Source: a virus
Length of the DNA: 64,000 nt
Reading direction: 5' to 3' (one strand)
Virus record (IMG/VR): IMGVR_UViG_3300035137_000026
Span: 124,001 to 188,000 of that record
Shown: piece after piece, positions 16,356 through 22,931 of the stretch
Numbering within the stretch: position 1 is the stretch's first letter
Layout of the letters: each line of letters opens with the position of its first letter
Translations under genes and position numbers: made by a program
The notes under the pieces: model-generated
Database searches by the model: none
Seen by the model: only the letters and a program-made list of their open reading frames with translations
What the model was told of the DNA's origin: nothing

Positions 16356-19162
16356 TCGACTACTGATGGGCCGATCGCTGGATGTTGGTACTCCGGAAGG
16401 AATCTCTCGGCGTGGCCGTCATACATAGCTGGCAATCTGTCGTTGAAGGCTCTTAAGATCTCTAGAGCACAGCCTCTGATGATTGGGTGAGCTGGCTTAT
16501 CACATCTCATATTGAAAACGTGCATCCACTCTCTTAGGTTGGCGGATATAACAATCTCAGACTTAAGACCAATAGGTAACACGGATCTAGCAATCTGAGC
16601 CTTGACACCCATGTCGATAAGCTTCATGTAGTGCTGCTCACAGTGGCGCATGGCAGCTTCCCACTCGTCTTGCTGCTCGGGTGTCATACCAGGCTGCTTA
16701 ACAACTGTAATCTCAGCATCGAACTTGCCTCTGGAGTAATTACAATACCTTGTAGACTCCTGTGCAAAGCTAGCAATCCTGTGACGTACTAGCTCGTGAG
16801 TGTTTCCAGACCAAAATGCTTTGCCATTTCGTCTAACATATAGTGTCCCATTGGGGACTGTAACGCAACGAATCTTGCCCTTGTAATGTTTCTTAGACCA
16901 GTGTTTCTTATTAAATAGATGTTCGTTAGTCCTATCGGTTACAGACACAATGTACTGGATTACTTTGTTGGTGATGGTATTCCCATTCTTCATTTCTCGT
17001 GACTGGCCTCGCCTGTCGTCGGTTCTTATAGAGGCACATCGCCCACCCTTCATAAATAGCTCTTGTAGGTCCCCAGCAAATCCATAGCTAGCTGTATATA
17101 CAACAGTATGGCCGTTCTCTTTATGAATGTTACCGTCTCCAGCCACGACGCCTTCCAAGAATGCTCTAATGTAGTTTGAGTTAGCATGTTTAATCCAGGT
17201 TGGACATCTGCCAGTATATGTTTTCTTCTGGTCTCTAGGGAACCACTTTCTAAGAAACTTATATAGCTCAGTGTTGTTTATTCGAAAACCGTCAGGTTTC
17301 TCTTGAAACTTCCATCCTAATCCGCTTAGTACTTTCTTAATATATCGTCTTCCAGATTCTTTAGTCTGCGAGATAGTTACTCGTCCACCAGTGTCTTTAC
17401 TCTTCCATAATGAACCATCAGTGATCCATATACCCATAAATCTAGCAAAGTCTAGTTTGTGTATTTGTGGAAAGAGATAAGCATATGGAGAGTCTTTACG
17501 AAAGCAGTTCTCCCCTATGTCTCGGAATAGCCCTCTAAGAAATTTTACCCGCCGCCCATAGATCTCTTCTGCTCTACTAATTTTCCAATTTTTGTCTTTC
17601 CTTGAATCGTAGTGAAACCAGAACATTCTGTGATTCGGAGTAACTGCAAAGTCTACAATGGTAGACTTGCCGTAGATAAGTTCGCCATCCCAATCTTCTT
17701 CTGTATAATCTAATCTTTTCTGGTACTCTGCGCCTTCTGTCTCAGTATTCATTGTTAAAAACAAATCATCATCTGTTGTGTCTTCAAATTTCTTCCAGCC
17801 ATCATAGGTTAGGACTTCTGTCTGATCGTCATAACATAGTCCTCGGTCGGCGCTAATACGAGCTGAGGCCATTGCATGCTCAAGCATCGCATGGTGGCCC
17901 CTGTCCCTAAGCATCCTAATGAACTTAGGAGCAGACTCCTCTGTGATCTTGTCCTCTGACTTATAACAGTTTCCGATCCACATCGACTTTCCATTATCTC
18001 TGATGCAGATGATACCATTGTCAGTAGAGGGGCAATACACCTTGCCACTATACTCTTCTTCAATCAACTGGTCTGGCTTAATGATCCAAGAATCTCGTTG
18101 GGATTCTTCAGCATAATATATCCCATTACAGTTTCTCCAGTGTTCTGAATCCATGAACCCAACTGATGCGTTCTTTCCTGTTAGTATCCATAATTCCTGA
18201 ACTTGATCGACTAGGGCCTTGTTGATTGACAGATATCTTTCCGTCCTCGTTGTATTTCCAGAACCGTCACCCATATATAGAATGTCTAGAAAATAACTGA
18301 TCATTTCAGAAGATAGCTCCCTAACCAAGTTTGGTATCCTCTTATTCTCAGAATAGCGACCACAATGTTCTTCGACCCACTCTACAAAAGGTCTACCCTC
18401 CCAGATTCTAAAAGTATGGATGTGTAATCTCCTAGAATCTGGTATCACTGAGAACTGGAGACCTAGTTCGATTAAGGCTTCTTCTATCTTATAATACAGC
18501 TGTTCGTGTATACTCTGTGTAATTCCAATGTAAGATCCAGACCCTTTTGGCTTTCCGATGTGGCCTTCGGCAATGTAGGCTGCAAGAATAGTTAGGAAAT
18601 CTTGATTAACTTCATATGTCTTGCCTTTAATAGTTGTCTCATGTGATGGGTTTCTAGAGACGTATTTATAGTCATTTGTCTGAATATATTTTGTACAATT
18701 GTCTTCTCGTTGCAGTATGCTATCCTTGAAATATTTTGGAACCCACCATCCGTAATTGCGCTTATCATCTTTTAAACAACGTGCTTCCACAAAGCCATAT
18801 GGCTTAATAGTATCCTGGTGATGTGCCTTGCATGCAAACATTCTATGGTCGGGCGTTACTCTAAATTTAATATTTCTATGTCTTGAAGATAGCAAGCTCC
18901 CGCTAAAATCTTTTGCTACCATCTTTGATGGTTGGTATTGGAGCTGTTTCGTGTCACTGTTAAAGGTCAGCACTTTGTTAGTCGGCTCTATGGCTGAAGC
19001 TTCCTTCCATCCTTCGTCTGTTAGTATTTCAGTGTCCGGATGCAGGCACGTGCGCCCAACTCTCTCCAGCCACTGCTCTATAGTGGCGTATCCCTCTGGA
19101 ATGTGGAATACAATCTCATCAACCTTTGGTTCTGCTACTCTCATTTTGAACTCCATACCCAT
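16352..19162 (-). CDS. thyX: Flavin-dependent thymidylate synthase with two inteins
   Basis: 936 residues encoding a ThyX of about 231 extein residues (usual size) interrupted twice. ThyX makes dTMP from dUMP using FAD, NADPH and methylene-tetrahydrofolate. Extein 1 is residues 1-38 (to VGRT), extein 2 is 399-442 (CYKSEDKITEES to SADRGL) and extein 3 is 788-936, starting THELVRH. The ThyX signature RHR-x7-S is seen as RHRIASFAQES across the second junction. Both inteins are inserted in the most conserved active-site motifs, as inteins usually are. Start at 19162 is uncertain: a GGAG six bases before the in-frame ATG at 19144 makes that start at least as likely. The sigma-like gene is coupled downstream. 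Confidence 0.93.
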   Translation of the reverse strand: MGMEFKMRVAEPKVDEIVFHIPEGYATIEQWLERVGRTCLHPDTEILTDEGWKEASAIEPTNKVLTFNSDTKQLQYQPSKMVAKDFSGSLLSSRHRNIKFRVTPDHRMFACKAHHQDTIKPYGFVEARCLKDDKRNYGWWVPKYFKDSILQREDNCTKYIQTNDYKYVSRNPSHETTIKGKTYEVNQDFLTILAAYIAEGHIGKPKGSGSYIGITQSIHEQLYYKIEEALIELGLQFSVIPDSRRLHIHTFRIWEGRPFVEWVEEHCGRYSENKRIPNLVRELSSEMISYFLDILYMGDGSGNTTRTERYLSINKALVDQVQELWILTGKNASVGFMDSEHWRNCNGIYYAEESQRDSWIIKPDQLIEEEYSGKVYCPSTDNGIICIRDNGKSMWIGNCYKSEDKITEESAPKFIRMLRDRGHHAMLEHAMASARISADRGLCYDDQTEVLTYDGWKKFEDTTDDDLFLTMNTETEGAEYQKRLDYTEEDWDGELIYGKSTIVDFAVTPNHRMFWFHYDSRKDKNWKISRAEEIYGRRVKFLRGLFRDIGENCFRKDSPYAYLFPQIHKLDFARFMGIWITDGSLWKSKDTGGRVTISQTKESGRRYIKKVLSGLGWKFQEKPDGFRINNTELYKFLRKWFPRDQKKTYTGRCPTWIKHANSNYIRAFLEGVVAGDGNIHKENGHTVVYTASYGFAGDLQELFMKGGRCASIRTDDRRGQSREMKNGNTITNKVIQYIVSVTDRTNEHLFNKKHWSKKHYKGKIRCVTVPNGTLYVRRNGKAFWSGNTHELVRHRIASFAQESTRYCNYSRGKFDAEITVVKQPGMTPEQQDEWEAAMRHCEQHYMKLIDMGVKAQIARSVLPIGLKSEIVISANLREWMHVFNMRCDKPAHPIIRGCALEILRAFNDRLPAMYDGHAERFLPEYQHPAIGPSVVE
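16802..17836 (-). mobile_element. ThyX intein 2 (LAGLIDADG type, 345 aa)
   Basis: Residues 443-787 of the ThyX precursor. It begins with Cys in the block A pattern (CYDDQTEVLTYDGW), has a block B-like FAVTPNHRMF, two LAGLIDADG-type endonuclease motifs (FMGIWITDGSL and FLEGVVAGDGN), and ends NGKAFWSGN followed by Thr of the extein. The C-terminal Asn is kept, but the residue before it is Gly rather than the usual His. Boundaries were set by rejoining ADRGL with THELVRHR, which restores the normal ThyX motif. Splicing with +1 Thr is known for other inteins. Confidence 0.88.
17969..19048 (-). mobile_element. ThyX intein 1 (LAGLIDADG type, 360 aa)
   Basis: Residues 39-398 of the ThyX precursor. 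It starts CLHPDTEILTDEGW (block A), has block B-like FRVTPDHRMF, LAGLIDADG-type motifs LAAYIAEGHI and LDILYMGDGSG, and ends NGKSMWIGN before Cys. Removing it joins GRT to CYKSEDKI, the expected ThyX sequence. As in intein 2, the penultimate residue is Gly, not His, and the ends of the two inteins share the pattern NGK-x-x-W-x-GN, so they are probably related copies. Confidence 0.88.
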
Positions 19163-19187
19163 GCTCTATGGTGCTCTGATTTGCTCA

Positions 19188-19793
19188 TTATTCCCAACCT
19201 CTGATTTTGTCTGCATACTTCTTAGTTAGCTCGTCGTAGAAGAGGTACTTGAAGCCTTGTTTCTCGCAGAACTCAATATCCTTCTTCTTATACTTGTTAT
19301 AGATGATAATGATAGTCTTTGCTGCATCATCGGGATAACACTTCTTGAAGCGTCTGAGTTTGTTCCGGCTGCGGGCATCCATATATCCCTTAACCTCTAC
19401 CCAGCCCTGCTCTAATCCATCGGGTAGCTTCTTTCTGCCACGTATCTCAAAGTCCATTACATATACATGAGGTTTGGTCTTGTACCCCTCAAATGTAAAG
19501 GCCCGCTCCTCATACTTCCAGGGCACTCCTAAGTGCTGGAGTATCCTTGCGAAGTTTGCCTCTGTGGCCGACTTGAAGGAGTATGCGGGATGTACATCTT
19601 TCCGTACACCCTTCTTTGTCCGTGCAAAGTTGGCAGCCACAGTCTTGATTGTCTTAGACCCACGGCTGGACTTCGCTGTTTTCTTGTCACCACAATCTAC
19701 ACAGACAATCTTCATTGCCATCTTGTAGCCATCGCCCAAGTAAAACAATTCCTTGCCGCATACACTACAGCAAACAATTCTACTTCCTACCAT
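19188..19793 (-). CDS. Endonuclease I-like PD-(D/E)XK nuclease
   Basis: 201 residues; AAGGA lies 9 bases before the ATG. The N-terminus has a zinc-ribbon pattern (CCSVCGKE, later VCVDCGDKK). The nuclease core follows: a conserved Glu in SATEANFAR (~95), an Asp strand YVMDFEIRG (~130) and the V-E-V-K-G motif (WVEVKGYM, ~152), the arrangement seen in T7 endonuclease I-type and related PD-(D/E)XK enzymes that resolve branched DNA. The C-terminus is basic and helical. In a phage with its own replication genes a junction-resolving or DNA-degrading role is likely. The zinc ribbon is an addition to the T7-type enzyme. Confidence 0.65.
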   Translation of the reverse strand: MVGSRIVCCSVCGKELFYLGDGYKMAMKIVCVDCGDKKTAKSSRGSKTIKTVAANFARTKKGVRKDVHPAYSFKSATEANFARILQHLGVPWKYEERAFTFEGYKTKPHVYVMDFEIRGRKKLPDGLEQGWVEVKGYMDARSRNKLRRFKKCYPDDAAKTIIIIYNKYKKKDIEFCEKQGFKYLFYDELTKKYADKIRGWE

Positions 19794-19798
19794 TTACA

Positions 19799-20209
19799 TC
19801 ATCCTTCCATATTAGTAACAAGTTGTTTCTGCTTTAACCCCTCGTTCCAGTCTTGTATTTTTACAGATTTCTTCCAGTTGCAGGAATTGCCATCCTCATC
19901 TGGAATATTACACTCATACTCAGCCGTGACTGTCTTCTCCTTGAGGTTCTTGGCAATACTCGGGATTACCCATTTGCCACAGACCTCGCAGCGCCTGTAG
20001 GCACCAGTAGTCAGCTGAATATCGTCTACGCTAGCCTCAATATCCACCTCTGGGACGAGCAGGGAGATTCGGATGAGTGCTTCATTCTCTTCTGGTACAA
20101 CATGGAGCTGGACTGCGTCTACTGTCTCAAGTTCCATGTCATTCAGGAATATAGAGATGTCGCCGGCCGCATCTCTAAGAATCTTAAGTTTGACTGTCGG
20201 TTTTGGCAT
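19799..20209 (-). CDS. Hypothetical protein with zinc-finger-like Cys pairs
   Basis: 136 residues, AGGAG before ATG. The first ~70 residues are beta-rich (FLNDMELETVDAVQLHVVP, ISLLVPEVDIEA). After that come CEVCGK (~74) and ECNIPDEDGNSC (~100), together a possible four-Cys metal site. The family is not recognised. It overlaps the 3' end of the preceding gene by 26 bases and is one of a row of small Cys-pair proteins between 19.2 and 22.8 kb. Confidence 0.6.
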   Translation of the reverse strand: MPKPTVKLKILRDAAGDISIFLNDMELETVDAVQLHVVPEENEALIRISLLVPEVDIEASVDDIQLTTGAYRRCEVCGKWVIPSIAKNLKEKTVTAEYECNIPDEDGNSCNWKKSVKIQDWNEGLKQKQLVTNMEG

Positions 20210-20480
20210 CGTCGTCTCCTAGCATAATATGTGGGTACGGCTCGGCTTCTTTGACCGACTGTAGCATGCTCTCGGGGATTTTGATTGTCAAGCCCTTCTT
20301 GTCATCGGACATTGCTTCTTGTTCTTCATCCTCTTCTCCTACACAGACGTAATCAAATGTCCACTTAGATGAGACCCAGTGACAGCTGGAGCATTCTACC
20401 GGCTCATCCATACCATCATCGTAGCGGCCATCATATTCGAATTCTTGCATACAGTTTGGGCAATTTAGGATAATTGTCAT
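20184..20480 (-). CDS. Small zinc-ribbon protein
   Basis: 98 residues. Start placed at 20480, where GGAGG stands 7 bases upstream; a second in-frame ATG at 20540 overlaps the stop of the gene before (ATGA) and could give a 20-residue extension. It contains NCPNCMQEF near residue 7 and ECSSCHWVSS near 32, a four-Cys zinc ribbon, followed by an acidic linker and a C-terminal segment (LTIKIPESMLQSVKEAEPYP). Function unknown. Confidence 0.6.
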   Translation of the reverse strand: MTIILNCPNCMQEFEYDGRYDDGMDEPVECSSCHWVSSKWTFDYVCVGEEDEEQEAMSDDKKGLTIKIPESMLQSVKEAEPYPHIMLGDDDAKTDSQT

Positions 20481-20536
20481 GGGTTCCTCCAGCGTGGCAA
20501 CTGTTAAATTTTGCTCACTTGGACATCCGTACATAC

Positions 20537-20707
20537 TCATTTGTATTTCTCCCAGCATGGCTTGCAGTACCATTCCATGCTCTCTACTGTGAACTCGCTA
20601 TCTGGTGTAAACCTGCTTGGTGCCTTCCAGGAGACAAATCTCCCGCAGCAACAGCAGTTTGGGTTTACTATCCGAACTTTCGGCTTGGTATTTTTCTCGT
20701 TGGCCAT
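20537..20707 (-). CDS. Very small Cys-rich zinc-ribbon protein (56 aa)
   Basis: ATG at 20707 with GGGAG just upstream, stop TGA at 20537-20539. The 56-residue product carries CCCCGRF near residue 18 and YCKPCWEKY near the C-terminus, so two Cys pairs about 25 residues apart, typical of a single zinc ribbon. It overlaps the end of the upstream nuclease-like gene by 40 bases, and its stop overlaps a possible start of the next gene (ATGA). Function unknown, but the strong ribosome site and preserved Cys pairs argue for a real gene. Confidence 0.6.
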   Translation of the reverse strand: MANEKNTKPKVRIVNPNCCCCGRFVSWKAPSRFTPDSEFTVESMEWYCKPCWEKYK

Positions 20708-21183
20708 TTGTACTCCCTCGGATGTGGAATCTTAGCCTTTGGCTTAGCTGGTACTATCTCCTCTGCTGGCTGAGATGCCTCCACTGCTTCTGAGACTCTC
20801 TGAGACAGCTCCTCTGCCGTGATCTTCTTCTCGTCATACTTGACAACCAGATAGGCCCATCCAGCCTTCTCAGCGGCCTCCTGCTTCTCCCAGTCGGCCT
20901 CCATCCGCTTCCTGTAGTTCCTCTTGGCTTCTTCTCCAGTGACGCCTCCGAAATACACAGGCCTAAAATGGTGTTCGCCATGCACCTCGACCACAATATT
21001 CAGTCCCAGAACAACCCAATCAAACTTCTCTCTTCCTGAGGCGAACGATGGATTTACTTGGTTGACTGGATACTCCTGTCTTACTTGGTAGTTTGGGAAC
21101 AGCTCCGTCAGCAGATTTCCGACGTGCTTGTGCATCTGGCTAGCATTCTTTGCTAGCTGTTGGGGTGTCTTAGCTCGTTTCAT
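20668..21183 (-). CDS. VSR/DUF559-like endonuclease-fold protein
   Basis: 171 residues from the ATG at 21183 (an ATG at 21210 is also in frame but lacks a ribosome site). The core pattern is a helix with LTELFPNYQVRQEYPV, then KFDWVVLGLNIVVEVHGEHHF and later GWAYLVVKYDE. This is the layout of the very-short-patch-repair/DUF559 branch of PD-(D/E)XK nucleases, with Asp in FDWV and Glu in VEVHGEHH as candidate metal ligands. The C-terminus is Lys/Pro-rich. It could be a DNA-nicking or homing-type enzyme; the substrate is not known. Confidence 0.5.
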   Translation of the reverse strand: MKRAKTPQQLAKNASQMHKHVGNLLTELFPNYQVRQEYPVNQVNPSFASGREKFDWVVLGLNIVVEVHGEHHFRPVYFGGVTGEEAKRNYRKRMEADWEKQEAAEKAGWAYLVVKYDEKKITAEELSQRVSEAVEASQPAEEIVPAKPKAKIPHPREYKWPTRKIPSRKFG

Positions 21184-21553
21184 AGATCGGTAGCCTTGCC
21201 ATCTCTTCATTCATGATACGTCTCTGCTCTTCTTGAGCTTTAGTCTCTCCCTCTGGTGGTTTCTCTAGAACCTCTTCTACGGGGAGTGCAAGCAACCATT
21301 CTTCAAGCCAGTATGGTAGTTGAAACACAAGCTGGTGTGGGTTGTCTCTGTCCTGTCTTATCTGTACTTCACCATCTTTTTGTAGCTTGCTGGCGTCTAT
21401 CTCGCCCTCTTGTGCAAGCTTCATAAGTACATGCTGTAGCTCTACTTTGATGGCATAAATACTACGGCTAGTGATGCTTTCTCCAATGTGTTTCTCAATC
21501 GCCTCGGAGATTCTTCTGTATATTTCCTTCCGCTGTTCGGTTTGGTTTTTCAT
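21170..21553 (-). CDS. Hypothetical helical protein
   Basis: 127 residues, coupled by a 4-base overlap (ATGA) to the gene upstream. Mostly charged helices (YRRISEAIEKHIGESI, KVELQHVLMKLAQEGEI), a short beta stretch (HQLVFQLPYWLEEW) and an acidic Glu/Gln-rich C-terminus. The alternation resembles a winged-helix-like DNA-binding layout but without a clear recognition helix. No family recognised. Confidence 0.55.
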   Translation of the reverse strand: MKNQTEQRKEIYRRISEAIEKHIGESITSRSIYAIKVELQHVLMKLAQEGEIDASKLQKDGEVQIRQDRDNPHQLVFQLPYWLEEWLLALPVEEVLEKPPEGETKAQEEQRRIMNEEMARLPIYETS

Positions 21554-21873
21554 ACGAATCTCTCCTCTTTGTTTTTTACCATTGGTGGCATTATATTAAG
21601 GTAGCCCTGTGACTGGGCAAACTGAACTAGAGCCCGCCACAGACTTTGATCCTCTATCTTCTTGAGGCTATGAGTACAGTCTTCCACGTATGCCATCTGC
21701 TTAAGGTTGTCTAGGAATATCATGTAGCGTTTACCTTGATAGCCGATGGTTACTCTATGCTCCCATCGGTAGTATGGTAGCAGATCTACATTCACGTTCT
21801 CTTCGCCATTAGCAAGTGCCACGTTTACTGGTAGAGGAAATCGCTTCTCGTTTACAAGGTAAAATCCTGGCAT
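21550..21873 (-). CDS. Hypothetical protein
   Basis: 107 residues, AAGGAG before the ATG, overlapping the 3' end of the Cas4-like gene upstream by 22 bases and the next start by 4. Beta-rich N-terminal half (FYLVNEKRFPLPVNVALANG, YRWEHRVTIGYQGKRYMIF) followed by a helix (LWRALVQFAQSQGY). No family or catalytic motif recognised. Confidence 0.55.
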   Translation of the reverse strand: MPGFYLVNEKRFPLPVNVALANGEENVNVDLLPYYRWEHRVTIGYQGKRYMIFLDNLKQMAYVEDCTHSLKKIEDQSLWRALVQFAQSQGYLNIMPPMVKNKEERFV

Positions 21874-22568
21874 ACCTTACACTCCTTGCAGGCATATGGG
21901 TTCGCATGCTGAGTTCTGGAACGAATGCCGCATTCTACATGGTACAACATCTTTCGAATTCCTTCCATGGCTTTTGGGCTAAAAGTTGACGTGGTGACAC
22001 TTATTTTGTCAATAGACTCGTCTACGTCTATTGAGATGTAAGTAATCGTCTCTCCACGCCCGCTATAGAAGGCATAAGCTATTGCTTTTATTGCCGGATC
22101 CGTGGCTGCCTGACGAAGCGAGAGTCCCTTCCTGTCTAGATTAATAAGAACTGTGTTCTGGGGTTTCTCGAGATCTACCTTGACAATGTCCACCTGAGCC
22201 TTCAGGACACTTGTGCCTATCCGGATGGTACTCTCTGCTTCTACTCCAGCTGTTGGCATCATCCAGTCAGACATGTCGTACTTGCAATAATCAGTGAATT
22301 TATGGGCTGCTGCCAGCGAGATCTTAGTGGATTCTGTGGCTGGTAGATGTTCTGCCGCCGGCCACCAAATCTTATCCCATGCCTGTCTTAGTTTCCGTGG
22401 GCTGACGATACTATCTTTGAGGCAAGCATGTCTTTCGGCCTCTATGATTGCTGCTCTGATCTTCTGTTCTGTGAATGTGAGTGGTTTAGCTACAATCCTT
22501 GTTGCGCCCTTAGCCTGAAGAACAGGGCAATAAACGTAACACGCTATGTCGAGTGGGCTGAGGTACAT
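21852..22568 (-). CDS. Cas4/RecB-like nuclease with Fe-S cysteine pattern
   Basis: 238 residues, start overlapping the upstream stop (TAATG). The N-terminus (SPLDIACYVYCPVLQ) and the C-terminal CKECKVC provide Cys residues spaced as in Cas4/AddB-type nucleases, where they hold an iron-sulfur cluster. The nuclease core is seen in KAQVDIVKVD (metal-binding Asp) and VLINLDRKG, where D-x-K stands in for the usual E-x-K, followed by a helix with QAATDPAIKAIAYA, the QxxxY-like motif region. A second, more canonical protein of this type is at 26040-27011. The presence of Cas4-like genes does not imply CRISPR; phages use them in recombination and DNA processing. Confidence 0.55.
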   Translation of the reverse strand: MYLSPLDIACYVYCPVLQAKGATRIVAKPLTFTEQKIRAAIIEAERHACLKDSIVSPRKLRQAWDKIWWPAAEHLPATESTKISLAAAHKFTDYCKYDMSDWMMPTAGVEAESTIRIGTSVLKAQVDIVKVDLEKPQNTVLINLDRKGLSLRQAATDPAIKAIAYAFYSGRGETITYISIDVDESIDKISVTTSTFSPKAMEGIRKMLYHVECGIRSRTQHANPYACKECKVCQDFTL

Positions 22569-22729
22569 TACTCGTCGTCGTCAAGATCGTAGTGGCTCTC
22601 CATTTCGCTGAGTACGTTGAATGGCTGCTCTACGAAATGGCTTCGGTCTGCATTACAGGCGGGACAGTTGGTTGTTACACCATACTCTCCCTCGAATTCA
22701 TTTCCGCAATTACTGCACTGATAAATCAT
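22568..22729 (-). CDS. Rubredoxin-like zinc-ribbon small protein (53 aa)
   Basis: ATG at 22729 with GGAGGAAC in front; stop TAA overlaps the next ATG (TAATG). The product starts MIYQCSNCGNEF and has NCPACNAD 17 residues later, a compact four-Cys zinc ribbon/rubredoxin knuckle pair, then an acidic tail ending YDLDDDE. Such small ribbons are common in phage genomes, with unknown roles. Good ribosome site, intact Cys pairs and stop-start coupling support it. Confidence 0.65.
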   Translation of the reverse strand: MIYQCSNCGNEFEGEYGVTTNCPACNADRSHFVEQPFNVLSEMESHYDLDDDE

Positions 22730-22886
22730 CTTGTTCCTCCTCTAAATCTCCTGTGATTTCATCTAAGAGATCCGCTACCCGTTCTGCACTGTCAGTAGCG
22801 TGGTCAATAATTCTGGCCACAGTTTCTGTTTTAGCGGCCATCTCTACAGCCTTAGTGGCTGCGACTGCTCCGATAAGTTGTTTCAT
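22710..22886 (-). CDS. Small acidic helical protein (58 aa)
   Basis: Start at 22886 chosen for GGAGG four bases upstream. The N-terminal ~20 residues are Ala-rich and hydrophobic (IGAVAATKAVEMAAK), followed by a charged amphipathic helix and an acidic tail (ITGDLEEEQDDLS). It might be a short membrane-associated helix, but no clear transmembrane segment is present. Function unknown; it overlaps the next small gene by 20 bases. Confidence 0.45.
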   Translation of the reverse strand: MKQLIGAVAATKAVEMAAKTETVARIIDHATDSAERVADLLDEITGDLEEEQDDLSVQ

Positions 22887-22931
22887 GAATCCTCCAACAC
22901 TCAACATAACGCATTACTCATACAGCGACAA

